64,000 nucleotides of DNA from Cycas panzhihuaensis (GCA_023213395.1 CM041465.1:131633741-131697740); one strand, 5' to 3'. Shown: positions 36,011-48,600, counted from the first letter of the stretch. Made by a program: numbers and translations. The notes: generated by a model not told the origin, from the sequence alone.

Positions 36011-38091
36011 TTAATTTTATTTTTGTAATCGAAAGTACATTTAGAAAAATAGATATTTTACTAAAATAAATTTATCAACATTATCACTAAACATAAATCC
36101 ATATCAAAATGTGATTAATATTGCCACTTAGACACAAGAATAGTCGTATCAATTTACCACTTGAAAACATAAAAGTAGCTCATTCAATACTTTGTGTTTA
36201 ACATTGATCAGAGAATAGTATTGAAAAATAATCTTATTGGCATTAATGTTTATACTTATTAATCAAGAAATGTTAAATTTTTGAAGAGTTTTAAGCAAAC
36301 ATTGCATGCATTATAACTTAAATTAAAACATGTGGTTACACACAATTATTTTACTTTAATTTTAATTAATTGCATAGTATGATTTAAAAACATGTAAAAA
36401 ATTAATGAATTTTATTAGATTAATGACAAATGATGAATGTTTACTAAATTAGGATAGTAAATTTGATATAACATATGAAACATTTTCTTGAAAATATTAC
36501 GTACCTTAGCTTACTTAGGTGTGAATAGAGGCATATCTTTTGGTGAGATTCTATTGGTCAAAATGGCATCCAAATGGCTTGATAGCTAGTCAATGCATCT
36601 GTATCTGAAATACGAATCTGAATATCTGAAATATGCTTCTTTTGAAATTGAATTTAGACTCTGAATGGTGAAGTTATTAAAAAAAAAGAGCACATGTACC
36701 CTCTTTAAGGAAAAAAAATAAAATAAAATAATTAAGGGATAAAGCCCCTTTTCAAAAAATATTGAGATCATATAATGGTATAAAGGAACAGAGGGGCTAA
36801 TGGAGGGGGAGTTTATGGATCTAAAAAGAAAATTTAATTTAATTGAATTACAATAAACTTTATAAAAATAAATAAAATTAAAAGGTTGAAATGGGAGGGG
36901 GGAGCACAGACCTGAAAAAGCTATCAATTGTTATGTAATGTTTTCGCAAATGTCAAAATATTACATAATAATTGATTTCTCTTTGCATCTGCCGCTTAGA
37001 TGCAAATGTCATTAGGGTTTCTTCCTTTATTTTTTGCAGGTTCTTTGTTATCCTTCGTGTTTGAAGGTTGTAGTGTCTCAACTCCAATATTTCCTTTATG
37101 GATTTAGGTTTAGAGGTCTTTACTCTGTTCATGTTTACTGGTTCTATGAGTGTCTCCCCTCTATGATTTCCCTTCATGGATCCTCAGTAGCGTCTCTCCT
37201 TTGTGATTTGGTTTGGCAAGAGTCTCTCCTCAATGCTTTGGCAGGCATCTTTCCTTTGTGCTTTGGCAGGTGTCTATTCTTTGTGCTTTGGTAGGCATCT
37301 CTTAGAGTTCAGAAATGTTCTCCTTTGTGGATTCTCTTCATGTTATAGCCAACAAAATTTCTGTATGCTTTAATGATGACTGCGTGATTAAGAAGGAGCT
37401 GTGTCTCTGTATGCAGGGTTGCGACTATATGTAGGGGTATATTCTAGGCATTTTCCTTTCATTCATTAATGGAAACTTGGGCAGTGTTGTAGGCACTTCT
37501 TCTTTGTTCATTGAAGATGTATCAATTAAATGACTATGTGGCTTTAATAAGAAAAATAGTTGTTAACCATTTTTATTTTGTCTTTTATTTCTTTGTAGAA
37601 GAAATTTGTATGAACATATAGCTAGTATCTCCATCTGGTTTCATAATGGAGGTAAAAATTAATCATTAATAGCTTGGGCTCTTTAACTTTTATGGATAAA
37701 TAGATTAAGGTTTTAGGTAGAAGAAGTGAACTAGGGTTTTAGGCAAAAATATGAGAGATTTTGTAAAATCCTCCTTGTGTAGACAAACTTTTGTATGTTC
37801 CTGGTCTTTTACAGATCTCTGTATTTACTTAGTTTGATCAATAAATAAAAGAAATGATTTAAAAAATATATTTATTGTATTTCTTTTTTTGATATATTTA
37901 TATTTTCTCTAAATAAATTCTTTATTATTTTTCAAAAAACTATAATTTTAAAAGAAATATTTGTAAAAGGGTTTGTAAAATTATGAGAGCAAGGAACCTA
38001 TTGGCTAGAATTTTGAGGTAGTTGTGACTAGTGCAAGTTGTAGAGTTCATAATTTAAGGTTCATCCCTACAAAAAAAAATTAAAATACCTT
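36011..38091 (-). other. Copia 2 leader, about 2 kb, with a 25 bp tandem repeat
   Basis: It lies between gag and the primer site. No domain was recognised; short frames at 36586-36927 and 36953-37177 look incidental. A tandem array lies at 37212-37307. A-rich tracts occur at 36676-36730. An undetected insertion inside this stretch cannot be excluded. Confidence 0.45.
37212..37307. repeat. 25 bp tandem repeat, about 3.8 units
   Basis: Units start at 37212, 37237, 37262 and 37287, each beginning tttggYa. Spacing is exactly 25 bp and the units differ by a few bases. Confidence 0.75.
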
Positions 38092-38103
38092 GCTATGATA
38101 CCA
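38092..38103 (-). promoter_or_regulatory. Copia 2 primer-binding site (initiator-Met tRNA type)
   Basis: Minus strand reads TGGTATCATAGC, one change from TGGTATCAGAGC, immediately inside the right LTR. Confidence 0.85.
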
Positions 38104-38587
38104 TGTTGGAGAGAGGATATCACTTTACAATACGAGCATCGTCAAATTTATAGAAATAAATAAATAAATATATAGTTATAACATATACATTTAATCAATC
38201 ACAAAAACATAATTATTGATAGGTGGAAAACCCCTTTAGGGGATAAAAAACCACCTCTTAAATATAGTTAATTTATAAAATATAATATAAGATATATTAT
38301 AGATATGGAGATAGATGAGGATCTTATCCTCTCTCTCTTGTTTTATAAATCTTACTACAACATCAACATTTCTTAGTCAGCCTCCTTCATCCTATGTAAC
38401 CTTTTGACTATTCTAACCTTTCTATCCACACTGAACCATTAAGACCAGCTTCCTAGAATCTAAGAAGAGATAAATAAGTGGAGAGGTTCGTTGAAAAGAT
38501 AACTGGCCTTTTTTAACGAACCTTATAACAATAGTACGATTAATAAATAAAGTAACTTAAAAGTAACATTACAACATTATTCTAACA
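38104..38587 (-). repeat. Copia 2 5' LTR
   Basis: Partner of 24398-24881; same 484 bp length, same termini. Confidence 0.92.
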
Positions 38588-41500
38588 CCAATCTTAGCCC
38601 AAATGATCTTCCAAACATTTCTAGAATATGAGAAGTGGAGGAGGATATGGTCCACTGACTCTTCATTCTCATAACATAGGACACACCTGTTTACCATCGC
38701 AAAGCCTCTTCATAGCATATTATCCACTATCAGAATCTTGTTCTTCAAGCACAACCACCAAAATACTACCACTTTGGGAGTCAAACCCATTTTTTAAACT
38801 TTATTTAACAAATGAGACTTGTGAGCCCCTTCCTTTATATAAAGGAATAGGTATCTATACTTTACTGTATAGTCCCCTAATGGGGATAATGGCCAAACTA
38901 TCTCATCAGACTCTTTAAATTTACGGATGTAGCTTTATGTGAGAGTATTTCTCAACTCCTCAACTACCCTTCTAAGGAATGGATTCTTTTCTAATTCCTT
39001 AAATGATCTCCATCTCCTTGTCAATCCCTAGCCCTCTCAGTAGTCTTTCACTTTAGTGCCATAAATATTTTTGCATTCTTGCCTCAAGGGATCTAGTTCT
39101 AACCTTTTGGATAACTGGGCTTGACCATGCCACACATCTTCCTAGAAGTTTATGGTTTCTCCATTTCCCAATTTCCACTACAACCCCATGACTATCATCT
39201 GTTTGGATTGATGAATACTCCACCAGATAGTAGATCCTGAGCAAACCCTAAGATACTCCACCAAGAATTTCTACTTATAAAGGTATTTCTAGGATAAGAT
39301 CCTTTCCCAAAGCAATCCTTTTCCCTTAGCCAGATGCCATCCCAGTTTTTCCACCAGGGCCTTATTAAAATTTTCTAATTTCTTGAGGTTCAAGCCCCTT
39401 GCCCATTTAGGTTGACATACTTTTTCCATGCTACCGAGTAAATCCTGTCCCTCTCCTCAGTCCCTAACCAAAGGAATCTCTTCTAATTCATTTCTAAAAT
39501 CTTTATAACTTTCGTCAGATCCTTAAAGACTGACATCATGTATACTAGGATACTCTAAAGCATAATTGATAACATCTGTATTTTACTAGCCTGGTTAAGT
39601 AGGGAGCCTTTCTATCTTGCCAACTTCCTTTGAATATGATCTATTATAGAATTCTATGACTCCTTCACCATTTTCCAACAAACTGAGGCATTCTTAAATA
39701 AACTAAAGGAAGCTTCCTGATCAACATCTCCAAAATCCTACTGACCTTCTTTTGTACCTTCTCCTTCATATTCATAAAATACACATTACTTTTATTTCAA
39801 TTAACCATCTGATTAGTAGATCTCTCATATTTTTCAAGGCCACCCTTAATTACCTAGGACTCTTCTAGGGAAGCCTTGCCAAGAATAATATTATTATCAA
39901 TGAATTGATGATGAGCTACACTCTCAATCCTTAAGGTGGGCATAATTCCTTTTATTTCCCCCTATCTTCTAGCTTCCTCTATCACCCTCCCTAGAAGCTC
40001 AGCCAAGATAATAAATAAATAAAAGGAAAGAGGGTCTCCTTGGCAGAGACCCTTAAAACTAGGGAAAAAATCAGTTGAGGTACCACTTATCAATAACAAA
40101 TATTAGGGTCTAGATATACAACTATCCACCCACTCTCTCCATTTATCTCCAAATCTGAATGTCCTAAGGCACTCTAAGAGGCATTCCCAAGATACCCTGT
40201 CATAAGCTTTTAATAGATTAATTTTCACTATCATCCCTGCTTCCTTCCTTTGGTAGGCTAAATGCATAGTCTTATGAGTAATAATAATCCTCTCCAATAT
40301 CTGTCTCCCTTCCACAAATCTATCTTGATTTGGAAAGATAATATTTGGTAAGATCTTCTTTAATCAATTCACTAATACCTTTGTCAAGATTTTGTAAACT
40401 ACATTGCATAGGCTAATTAGATAGAATTCCTCCATTCTCTAGGCCCCTTCCTTTTAAGGGATCATGACTAAAAAGATGGCTTGCCACTCCTTCAAAATCT
40501 CACCATTCTTATGAAATTACCCTAGGGCCACCATGGTGTCTTCTTCTATAATATCCCAATAGCTTTGGAAAAAAACTTGGGGAGAAGCCATCTAATCCTA
40601 ACACTTTATCCTTCTTCATGCTAAACGCCACACATTTCACCTCTTCTATGGTGAAAGGAGCTAGAAGATCTATATTATACTCATTAGTTACTAGCTTGGG
40701 AATTCTATCCATAAATTCCTTCCTAGCTTTTCGGTCTTGACAACCAGGCTCTTTTAATAACTCTCAGAGGTATTCCTTTACAATCTCCTTAATCTCATAC
40801 TCTTCATTGGATTCTATCCCATCCTTATTACACAACTTATATATCTGATTATAGGTTTTATGTTTTAAGGTCGTCAAATGAAAGAACTTAGTGTTCCTAT
40901 CTCCTTCCTCTAGCCAAATAGCTCTCAATTTCTAATTCTAGAATATTTCTTCCTTGGTTAGTATTTCTTCTAACCTTCTAGAGATATCTCTCTCTTTTAT
41001 ATATAGATCCTAAGTTCTCCTTTCCTTGTCTATACATTCTTTGATTTCTTTTATATCCTTCACTAATTGATCCTTAATAAAGAAGATATTTCCATGCAAA
41101 CTTTTATTCCATTATGTTATTTTATTCTTGACCTAACTAAGCTTTCTAGATAATCTAAACATTGCCCTACCTTTGATAGGAATCCTCCACTACTCAATTA
41201 TTTGATTCCTCAGGTCGAGGTATTTGACCCACATCAATTCAAATCAAAATGGGGTACTAATATATTTCTTACTAAATTTGAAGTCAAGCATCAAAGGAGA
41301 ATGGTCTGAGGCCATCCTTAATAAAGCCTCCAATTTCAAGTTATCATAACAACTGGCCCATGTATAATTAACCATAACCTTATCTAATCTCACTTGGATA
41401 TGGTGTTCCCCAATCTTCCTATTTGGCCACGTAAATTTGGATCCCTATAAGTCAATATCCACTAGACCTCCTTTCTAAATAAAATCACCTAGATCCATCA

Positions 41501-41981
41501 TGTTAGGTATTCATCCTTTCTACCTACCTTTTTTCTCACCTGGGGATAGAGTAGTGTTGAAGTCTTCTGCCACCATCCACAGACCATACAAATTCTTATG
41601 ATGTTCTAATATCTTATCCTATAACTCCCTTTTCCCTTTCATCGTGGTAGGAGCATAAACATTTATGGTAAGCTAACGATAATTTATGCTCCTAACTAGT
41701 AAACTAGATAGATATGTAATAATTTTCCATGCATAAGCCTCTCCCTACCATAACATAGGGTTCTATAGGGCTACCAACCCTCTGGAACCATGGAGAACTT
41801 CCTTAATCTCCATTTTAGTTATACTCCATATTTTATTTTTAATAATTGCTCTATTATTTCACTCCATTTTAGTTTCTTGGAGTAAGATGATGTCCAACTT
41901 TAACCTTTTACGCAAGTTCTTAACTAATCTTTGCTTTGAAGGGGCATTTAAGCCCCTAACATTCTATGATACAATCCTCAT
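38588..41981 (-). pseudogene. LINE B ORF2 (5' and middle part)
   Basis: Same family as LINE A ORF2. The endonuclease is at 41981 down to about 41280. RT blocks include KDKVLGLDGFSPSFF (about 40600), EGRQILERIII (40300), INLLKAYDRVSWECLLECL (40150-40210) and GDPLSPFLF-like sequence near 40030. The catalytic motif reads FIDNN at 39890-39904 instead of FADD, the same D-to-N state as LINE A. The zf-RVT segment (CVLCYENEESVDHILLH) is at about 38640-38690. There are many stops. Confidence 0.82.
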
Positions 41982-42450
41982 CTTCTGCTTCTCAACTTTG
42001 AACCCTCCAATGTATGTTGACTACCTTGGTCAATTTGGGGGGTCGCCTCCCTCCCTCTGACCATCTTTAAAACAAGTCTTCCAACTTTTTTTTCACCACC
42101 TAGATTTGGACCCTTGCAGTCAATCCCTATGTCAGGGCCTTTACAATGTCCTGTCCCTCTATTCTCCTCTTAAGTTTCCTTCTCCCTGATTTTCCATATC
42201 TTCTTTACATTCCCCATCCCCTCTTATCTACCCACAACTAAGATCCCTATCTCTAGATGAGGTCCCTCCTAAGCCTCATTATTCTCTGTACTTCTTTCCC
42301 TCACTTTCTTTTCCTCTTGTTTTTCCTTTGCCTCTCTCTTAACCTGGTAAGGCTCCTTCCCTTCCTCATAAAAGGTGTCCTCATCTTCCAAATTAATTTC
42401 CTTTACATATTTTAAATTTGTATTATGGATGAATTCAATCTATAATATCT
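38588..42450 (-). mobile_element. LINE B, main part (zinc finger, RT, endonuclease, end of ORF1)
   Basis: This continues the LINE whose 3' end is at 23405-24397. The minus-strand order is ORF1 tail (about 42450-42000), endonuclease (ATG at 41981, then NVRGLNAP and LLQETK), RT and zf-RVT down to 38588. The junction codons rejoin the 3' fragment in frame when Copia 2 is removed. Compared with LINE A, the 5' untranslated region and most of ORF1 are missing, so this copy is 5'-truncated. The outer 5' end is approximate. Confidence 0.87.
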
Positions 42451-43243
42451 CCTTATCAAACTTGATAGCTTATATTTAGCCTTGGAGCTAACTATGACCT
42501 CTCTATTGTATAACATCTTTATGCCAACTTTAATTACTTACGTTTAGCCTTGGGGCTTGATGGGGTAGTGATTCCTTTAACAACAAATGCATAAAAGTTT
42601 AAATAAAATATAATTTTAGAGTGAAAATAGAAACAAACTTTACAAGAATACTTTTCTTAGAAATTTCTATCTTCTGTTTCCAAAAAATTAAAAATTATTT
42701 TTTTATAATCCAAAAGTATATAAATTAAAGGCCTTTGGCCATGTAGTTATCTTAACTACCATCCCTAAAAATTAGGTAACTGATTTAGGGTAGAAAAACT
42801 TTTAAATAAAAAACTTTCTATTTTTAATGAAATCTTAACTATTATTATTTTTAATAAATTTTTTAAAACATCTCTAATCCAGTCAAATAAAAAGTAATCT
42901 AAATGTAGTTGAACATGTAATGGGCTCTTAACCTCTTAATTACCTCCTTCTAAATATAATTCACATCCCAAAAAAAAATATTTTGTCCTTTCCATTTTGG
43001 GCTTTTAAATAGTCGGAATTAAAATATGATTTTGACACTCTAAACTATCTCTTTTTTGAAAATAACATTATGTGTAGTTAGTTTATATTAAAAGTTGTAG
43101 TTCATATCCTAAACTTCAATTTTCATATATGATTTGTTAAAAATAGGCTAGAAATAAATGAGATATATTGATTCTAATACAAGTGAAACTTTTGTATTGG
43201 GAACATAGGTTCTCTTGCATTAAGGCTCTATTATATAACTATA
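42451..43243. other. AT-rich DNA, nothing firmly recognised
   Basis: Two similar short phrases (tttagccttgg at about 42476 and 42546) occur near the LINE B end. The rest shows no frame or element terminus. Confidence 0.4.
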
Positions 43244-43638
43244 TGTTATTTGTGGAACCAAAGTACTAACACATGTGACCAAGGCAACAACCAATTAAGT
43301 GCTAGTTATTAACTTTTATATGTGGTCATTTAAGTCCACTAATGAAATGAAAGGTCATTTGGCCCGCTAATGAGATTGCATAAAAAATCCCCTCTTTTAT
43401 CTATTTAAGAGTTGTAAATTGTAGAAGGAGATTATTGTGTAATTACTTTCCTTGAGAGATTATACTATAATACTTTCAATATTTAATAATAATTATTTAG
43501 TGATTTTTTATGCACTTCACTTATGTAATCAGATTATATTATTAATAAAAAAGTGTAGTATTTGCTCTCTATTTTTTATTATCATTTCTATGTGTGAGAG
43601 AACCATTAGAAAATCCATGCCTTAAGTGATATCAAAAC
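43244..43638 (+). repeat. Candidate old copia 5' LTR with primer site
   Basis: tgatatcaaaac at 43627-43638 equals the copia primer site TGGTATCAGAGC with three G-to-A changes and is followed by taagttac, as often seen. The preceding 380 bp could be an LTR starting tgttatt at 43244, with a TATA-like ctatttaag near 43399. No second LTR is visible, so this may be a remnant. Confidence 0.4.
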
Positions 43639-43735
43639 TAAGTTACAAATCAACTGTAATTGCATAATAAGATCAAGAGGAAGCAATAGTAGTAAAAAAA
43701 GGAAAATTTTGAGGGAAAAAAATCATGATAAAATT

Positions 43736-43892
43736 CTATAAATCTTATCTCTTACATTAATTGTTGCCTTATGGTTTTGTTTAAATCTTTGAACTTCTAC
43801 ATCAAACTGCAAGTAGGTGGCAAATCCCTCCCTTCCTTTTCCCTTAATTATTAAGTAGAGACCTTGTGTAAAGAGTCTTTAAACATCATATA
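43736..43892 (+). repeat. 157 bp dispersed repeat, copy 1
   Basis: It matches 60798-60954 in the same orientation at roughly 85% by eye. It lies about 100 bp after the candidate primer site, so it may be leader sequence of that copia family. Confidence 0.75.
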
Positions 43893-45798
43893 GATCTATC
43901 ACTAGTAACCAAGCGTATATGGCTATATGCTTGTACATGAAGTGAAATAGATAACACTACTTATTTAAAAACCTGACTATAGAATTGAACCTCCACGTAC
44001 CTTTGGATATATCAAAGAACCCTTATAGGTTTCCTTACCTTACGTAGTTTAAGCAAATTATTAGTTGTTTATGCTCTACAATGCACTAGTTAGTAGTTAG
44101 CACAAAAAAATTACTCCTCATGAATACTCTAACATAACTATCAAAGTTATGGGAATAAATTTCCTCTATAATTAGTGCCCTGAGAGATTAGGTTGAGTGG
44201 TAATAAAAATTGGAAAGTTTATTGAGGGGTCTATAGAACTAGATATACAATGTTTCTTAAGTATTCGATGCTTCCAAATATAATACAAAATTATTAGGGT
44301 TGGTGTATATCCAGATATAAATTACTGAAGTGGCTTTACTTATTGTTGACAATCCTAAAATACAGTAGCATTACCATCTTGCAATACAATGATAGCATAG
44401 TTCTGTAATACAATAACAATAAGTTGATAATGTAAGCATTAAAGTCTTAATACTTCTTATCTAAACCTTTAACATAATTTTGAGTCCTATGTCTAATTTA
44501 GATCCTTTGAGTCTAGTCTTAGCTCCTGTAACTCCACCCTTCGTTTGCAATAAATAAAAAAAAGATAGAGCCATCACTTGGTCTACATGGACACTTAAGT
44601 CAATACTTATTTCATTCAAATGAAACTTGTATTGGTAGGTTTCAAAAAAAAAAGAAAAAAGAAAAAAGAAAAGCTGACAACTCAAAAACTACCTTATAAA
44701 TCCATACATCTTATTTTGATCACTGCATCATAGTGGTCATTTTCTACTAGGTTAATTAACTACATTTTTGGGAAAATTTGGCTTATAGGCATTACGTGGG
44801 CCCCACAACCCAAATTTTTTCATGATATATTATGTGTTTAAGTAAAGCTTGAGAGGCATATTGTATAAGACTTTGTATTTTAATGAGTAGTTGAATAAAG
44901 CACTCATTTCCAAAATAAACTAGGTTTATAGAAAAAATTCTTTATTATTAAATAAAATTTTAAAAGTTGGTTCTTTACTTATGTAAAATCAAGCACTTCT
45001 TTTATACATTATATATAGCAAAGTGAATTTTCAAACATAGACCCAAAAGACCTTATGAGATTTATCAAGGTCATTATTCATTGGAGAAAGTAAAACTTAA
45101 GAAATACTTACATTCAAAATAAATAAGGAAATGTCAAAAATCTCTCTATCCACATTTTATATGATGGAATGCACGCGAACACCATTTTACCAAGTAGTAA
45201 GCACTAAAGATCACCCACAAAGAAAGTTATAAATGTATGAGTAGAAACAAGCTAGACATTTCTTCTAGTCCAAGAATTTTAATGGATAAGTCTCCATATA
45301 AGTTTCCTACTCATTTGGCAATTTAGTGTGGTGAAATTAGTTGACTTAGAAGGTTCTTTTCACTTCCAAAGTTAAGGAAAAAGAATTATGCATATAGACA
45401 TTTGTTCAAGACTCAATTGATAAACACCAAGTTCTTAATTGAACAGATAATTACTTGGAAGAAAAGGGTGCTTGAGCATGTAATCAGTAAACGAATAGTT
45501 TCATGTACTTGCCTTCTCTTACTCTAAATATTGTGCCTAAATAATTCAACTATGATAATACAACAAAGACATGAAAATTTCACTCACTGTCATGAAAAGC
45601 CATGAGGATGCTTTATTTTTTGTAAATGTCTGTAAAATCTATGTTAGCTCAACTCAAATGTGACAAAACAATTATATGTACAATATTTACCACATTGCGT
45701 ACTTCTTGCCTCAACATTTGAGGAAAATTACAAAGTTTAATATGAGATTGCTAGCTTCTCTCTTTAAAATTTTTGTATAAGCTACTTCAGAAAATTAT
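43893..45798. other. AT-rich DNA, nothing recognised
   Basis: No supported gene. It includes an A-rich simple stretch at 44644-44672 of repeated aaaaaag units. Confidence 0.4.
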
Positions 45799-45948
45799 TC
45801 AATGAACATGATACATAAACGAGAGCTTTGGTTTGCAGCGGCAACTCTGAACATCGTACAACATCCGCGCAATGGGGTTTGATTCAATCTCTATAATTCT
45901 GTCAGCCCGGTCGTGCAGTACTACTTGATAGCCTCTTCCAGACCAAGC
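45799..45948 (-). other. Possible terminal exon or gene remnant
   Basis: The minus strand is open for 49 codons to TGA at 45799-45801, with a reading of good quality (GYQVVLHDRADRIIEIESNP). It is preceded by CCACAG, a plausible splice acceptor. Base composition is less AT-rich than its surroundings. It lies downstream of the hypothetical gene at 46372-47743 on the same strand, but no convincing donor links them. The family is not recognised. Confidence 0.3.
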
Positions 45949-46371
45949 CTGTGGCTATTTTAATTCCGTTAAAGAAAAAAGAATGCATTCCGATAATATC
46001 TATAAATAAATTTAATTAAAAATATGGAAACAAAAAAAAAAAATACTAACGAACATTTGTAGGATTTAGGTGACTTGGTGATCGTTTGTTTCCAACCAGT
46101 GGGCTATATATGCTTTTCACTATAATTGGTGACGGAATTGCTATAAGTTTGTATGAAATTAGCATTCCAAACACGGTTCGGATTTCATTCTTTAATGCAC
46201 TGTACCAGAAATCTGGCCTTAATCCTATCTATCAGGTAACGGTTCATAGTAATGATGTATGCTGCGATTGTAGGGATGCCTATATTGCTATGGGTTTGGG
46301 TATGTGACGATGGATCGATGCATTTCATTTTTAGAGACTCTTAAACTTTAGACCTAAATTATTCTACATCC
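45949..46371. other. Gap between the possible exon and the hypothetical gene
   Basis: A plus-strand open stretch at 46101-46233 is framed by a splice-like acceptor (ttccaaccag) and donor (cag/gtaacg), but its product is not recognised. It could be chance or an exon of an opposite-strand gene. Confidence 0.25.
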
Positions 46372-47743
46372 TTATGATTCTATAAGTACAGCCCTTCCAC
46401 ATTCAAACCTACTTCGAGGGGCTTCAAATGCTCCTTTTCCTTTTACACCATTTTTGTCCAGCAATATCCACTGATATCCTCCCGATTCCTCACAACTGTC
46501 GTTCAAAATCAATGCAAGGCCAATACCTACAGGCCATATCTCAGGAGATTTTAAGTCTCCAAGAAGGCAAACAAATTGCCATTGTTTACTCAAATCCTCC
46601 AAAACATATACTCTGGTGTTGGTCCCATCCTTGGCACCACCGAGTAAGGCAAAAATTGTACCGTCTCTTGCAGCTGAAAGTATAGTTCGAACATTATTAC
46701 CTTTCTCCAGGAAACGTGATATGGAAGTCAGTTCTTCCATTTGTTTTAATACCGTAGCAAACTCATCTGAGTGACTATTGATGGTTTCCACCATTGGCTT
46801 ACTTATATTCGTGGCTTTTCCATACTTTCCTACCTCCCAAAGATTCAAATTTGCGCTGTAGCGCATAGCACATTTGTTCTCGTGATCAAATGCGTATACT
46901 ATGCCTCTGAGATCTAAAACGTTGGTTATGTTAGGAACTGAGTAGGAGGGAAGCCGAACCCACTGATTCTCATGGATGTCGTATACCACTGCCTCTTTAG
47001 CAACCAAGGTAAAATAATTATCACTATTGACAGCGTACAAAATTTTGGAATCATGCTTAACAGGGCTTTGCAGTGCATTCCTTAAAATCTCATGGTTCTT
47101 TGCCTTTGTATCACGCATAATCCAGTGACAGAACGATTCATAAAAATCAAGGGTGAAAGTAACTGGACCTGCATCAGGCCAGTCGAAATATTCATCATGA
47201 TTTTCGCTATGGGCAATGAATATTATTTTGGAACCCACGGGCATGAAAATGCAGTGCTGCAGCCATGAATCAAACTTATGGCTCCTTAGCATTGGCATTT
47301 CAAAGTGAATATATCTTTTCCTACTCAGATGCCCCTTATCTCCTCTAAACCCAGGAATAGTATATTCCACGCAATCAAATCCATGAACCTTTTGTCCTCC
47401 TTTAGCGTAAAATAACAAAATTGTAGGTATCTTGTACGTTAGAGATCTCTACCTTCTGTGCCCCTTCTCCATAGAAATCCTTAACCACAGGCATGAACTC
47501 ACTGCTAATTTCTTCGAACATATCATGATAAAACCGAGGCACCCTACGTAAAAGGTCTCCTCTCCTTACACTGTCCAAGAGATGTTGAGAGGAAGCCATT
47601 GTTAATATAATCTCCGCAGAATTAGAGAAGGGTGCTATTTCGTTCATTCCACGAGAGCAAAACCCCTCCAAATATAGAGATCGGTGAGTGGCGATGAATG
47701 GTCGCTTCTTTTCACACCTTAATTCGACAAACACAAGGTTCAC
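46372..47743 (-). CDS. Hypothetical protein, possible beta-propeller/kelch-like; apparent frame break
   Basis: This is the only candidate host gene in the window. The minus strand carries a 348-codon open stretch (46372-47418) and, one frame over, an upstream open stretch ending near 47402. A likely start is the ATG at 47597-47599 (MASSQHLLDSVRRGDLL); an in-frame ATG at 47743 is also possible. The two parts read sensibly as one protein if a single-base shift lies near 47440, so this is either a pseudogene or a sequence error. The C-terminal two thirds show repeated patterns such as AVVYDIHENQWVRLPS, YAFDHENKCAMRYS and VYVLEDLSKQWQFV, reminiscent of kelch blades but without clear double-Gly motifs. 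No signal peptide or membrane segment was seen. Codon use and composition differ from the surrounding AT-rich repeats. The function is unknown. Confidence 0.5.
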
Positions 47744-48372
47744 TTAAAATCAATTAATTAAAAGATTTCAATGGTGAGAATCTCAGAGCAATTAATTATA
47801 AATTTTTAATGGTCAAAATCTGAAAACCTGCAAACTAGCCTTCAAATTAGCCCTGTAACGCCAGAAACACCGTGAAAAACATGTTTTCCCATTACAAAAA
47901 CCAATAATTTTGTTCTTTTCTTTAGGGAGGGAGTCTATTTGCATTGCTGATAGAAGATAGATATTAATGCTACCAGTACTCTCACTGTAAAAACCATGCC
48001 ACGGTGGGGGAATCGGGTGTGTTCGGCGAGGAAGACAGGAAAGGAAGGTCGTGAGATCGGATGTACAGGGCTTGCTTAACAGTAACGCAACCCATGTTTT
48101 TCTATTTCACGTCATAGGCCTCCACACCCAACTTGTGATCTATCAAAATTTTGGTTAACCATAGTTTTTTTAGAGTGCAAAAATATGAACAGTGTGGATG
48201 ATTCCGTCTTTTCTTTGTTTTTCCAAATAATTCCTTAGTCGGAAACTTTTGATTTTACAATTGATTCCACAACTTCAGAAATGTCGATTAGAATTTTATT
48301 ATTAGACGGAGATTATGTTGCAATATTTGAATGTATGGCTCTGCCGTTGCAAGATACGCATTTAGAGGGTTG
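47744..48372. other. Upstream region of the hypothetical gene
   Basis: This includes a GC-richer patch at about 47990-48090. In minus-strand sense it would be promoter or 5' untranslated sequence. No TATA box was identified with confidence. Confidence 0.35.
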
Positions 48373-48600
48373 TTAAAATGTGCTCCCTGCGGATGGTGTG
48401 TAATAATTACATTTTAAGTTCGTTTTCAGTTTAAGATAACATGTGTTCAGAGTATTCGACTTGTGTGCTTCACAACGTCCATAGCTTTCACATTGGAGAG
48501 CCACTGCAGTATCAATGCCAAGGTGATTGTTTATTGCTCTGATTGGAATTTGGCCCAAGCTGTCTGCCAAAACTATGAAGAATTTGGCTTTTATGGTCTG
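48373..48600 (-). other. Possible exon-like open stretch, unrecognised
   Basis: The minus strand is open across about 70 codons (ADSLGQIPIRAINNHLGID, then CESYGRCEAHKSN). The composition looks coding, but no family was recognised and no splice partner is evident. Confidence 0.25.

Larger units (their letters stand above)
24398..38587 (-). mobile_element. Copia 2: complete Ty1/copia element interrupted by LINE A
   Basis: Two 484 bp LTRs (24398-24881 and 38104-38587) start TGTTG and end TAACA. A polypurine tract (gcctcctttaa, plus-strand view, 24882-24892) lies inside the left LTR, and the primer site (38092-38103) inside the right one. Coding order on the minus strand is gag (about 36000-35000), protease, integrase, RT, RNase H. 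LINE A (25551-32302) splits RNase H from RT. Flanking five-base sequences are ctaaa (24393-24397) and ccaat (38588-38592), not identical; a duplication with two later changes would fit, since removing the element and one copy restores the LINE B frame. Without LINE A the element is about 7.4 kb. Confidence 0.9.

Noticed and set aside
24393-38592. Perfect five-base target duplication of Copia 2
   Set aside because: Flanks are ctaaa and ccaat, agreeing at three of five bases. The insertion is supported by LTRs and by the rejoined LINE B frame, not by this duplication.
46086-46307. Plus-strand gene with hydrophobic product
   Set aside because: A splice-like acceptor and donor are present, but no adjoining exon, family motif or supporting context; recorded only as a gap note.
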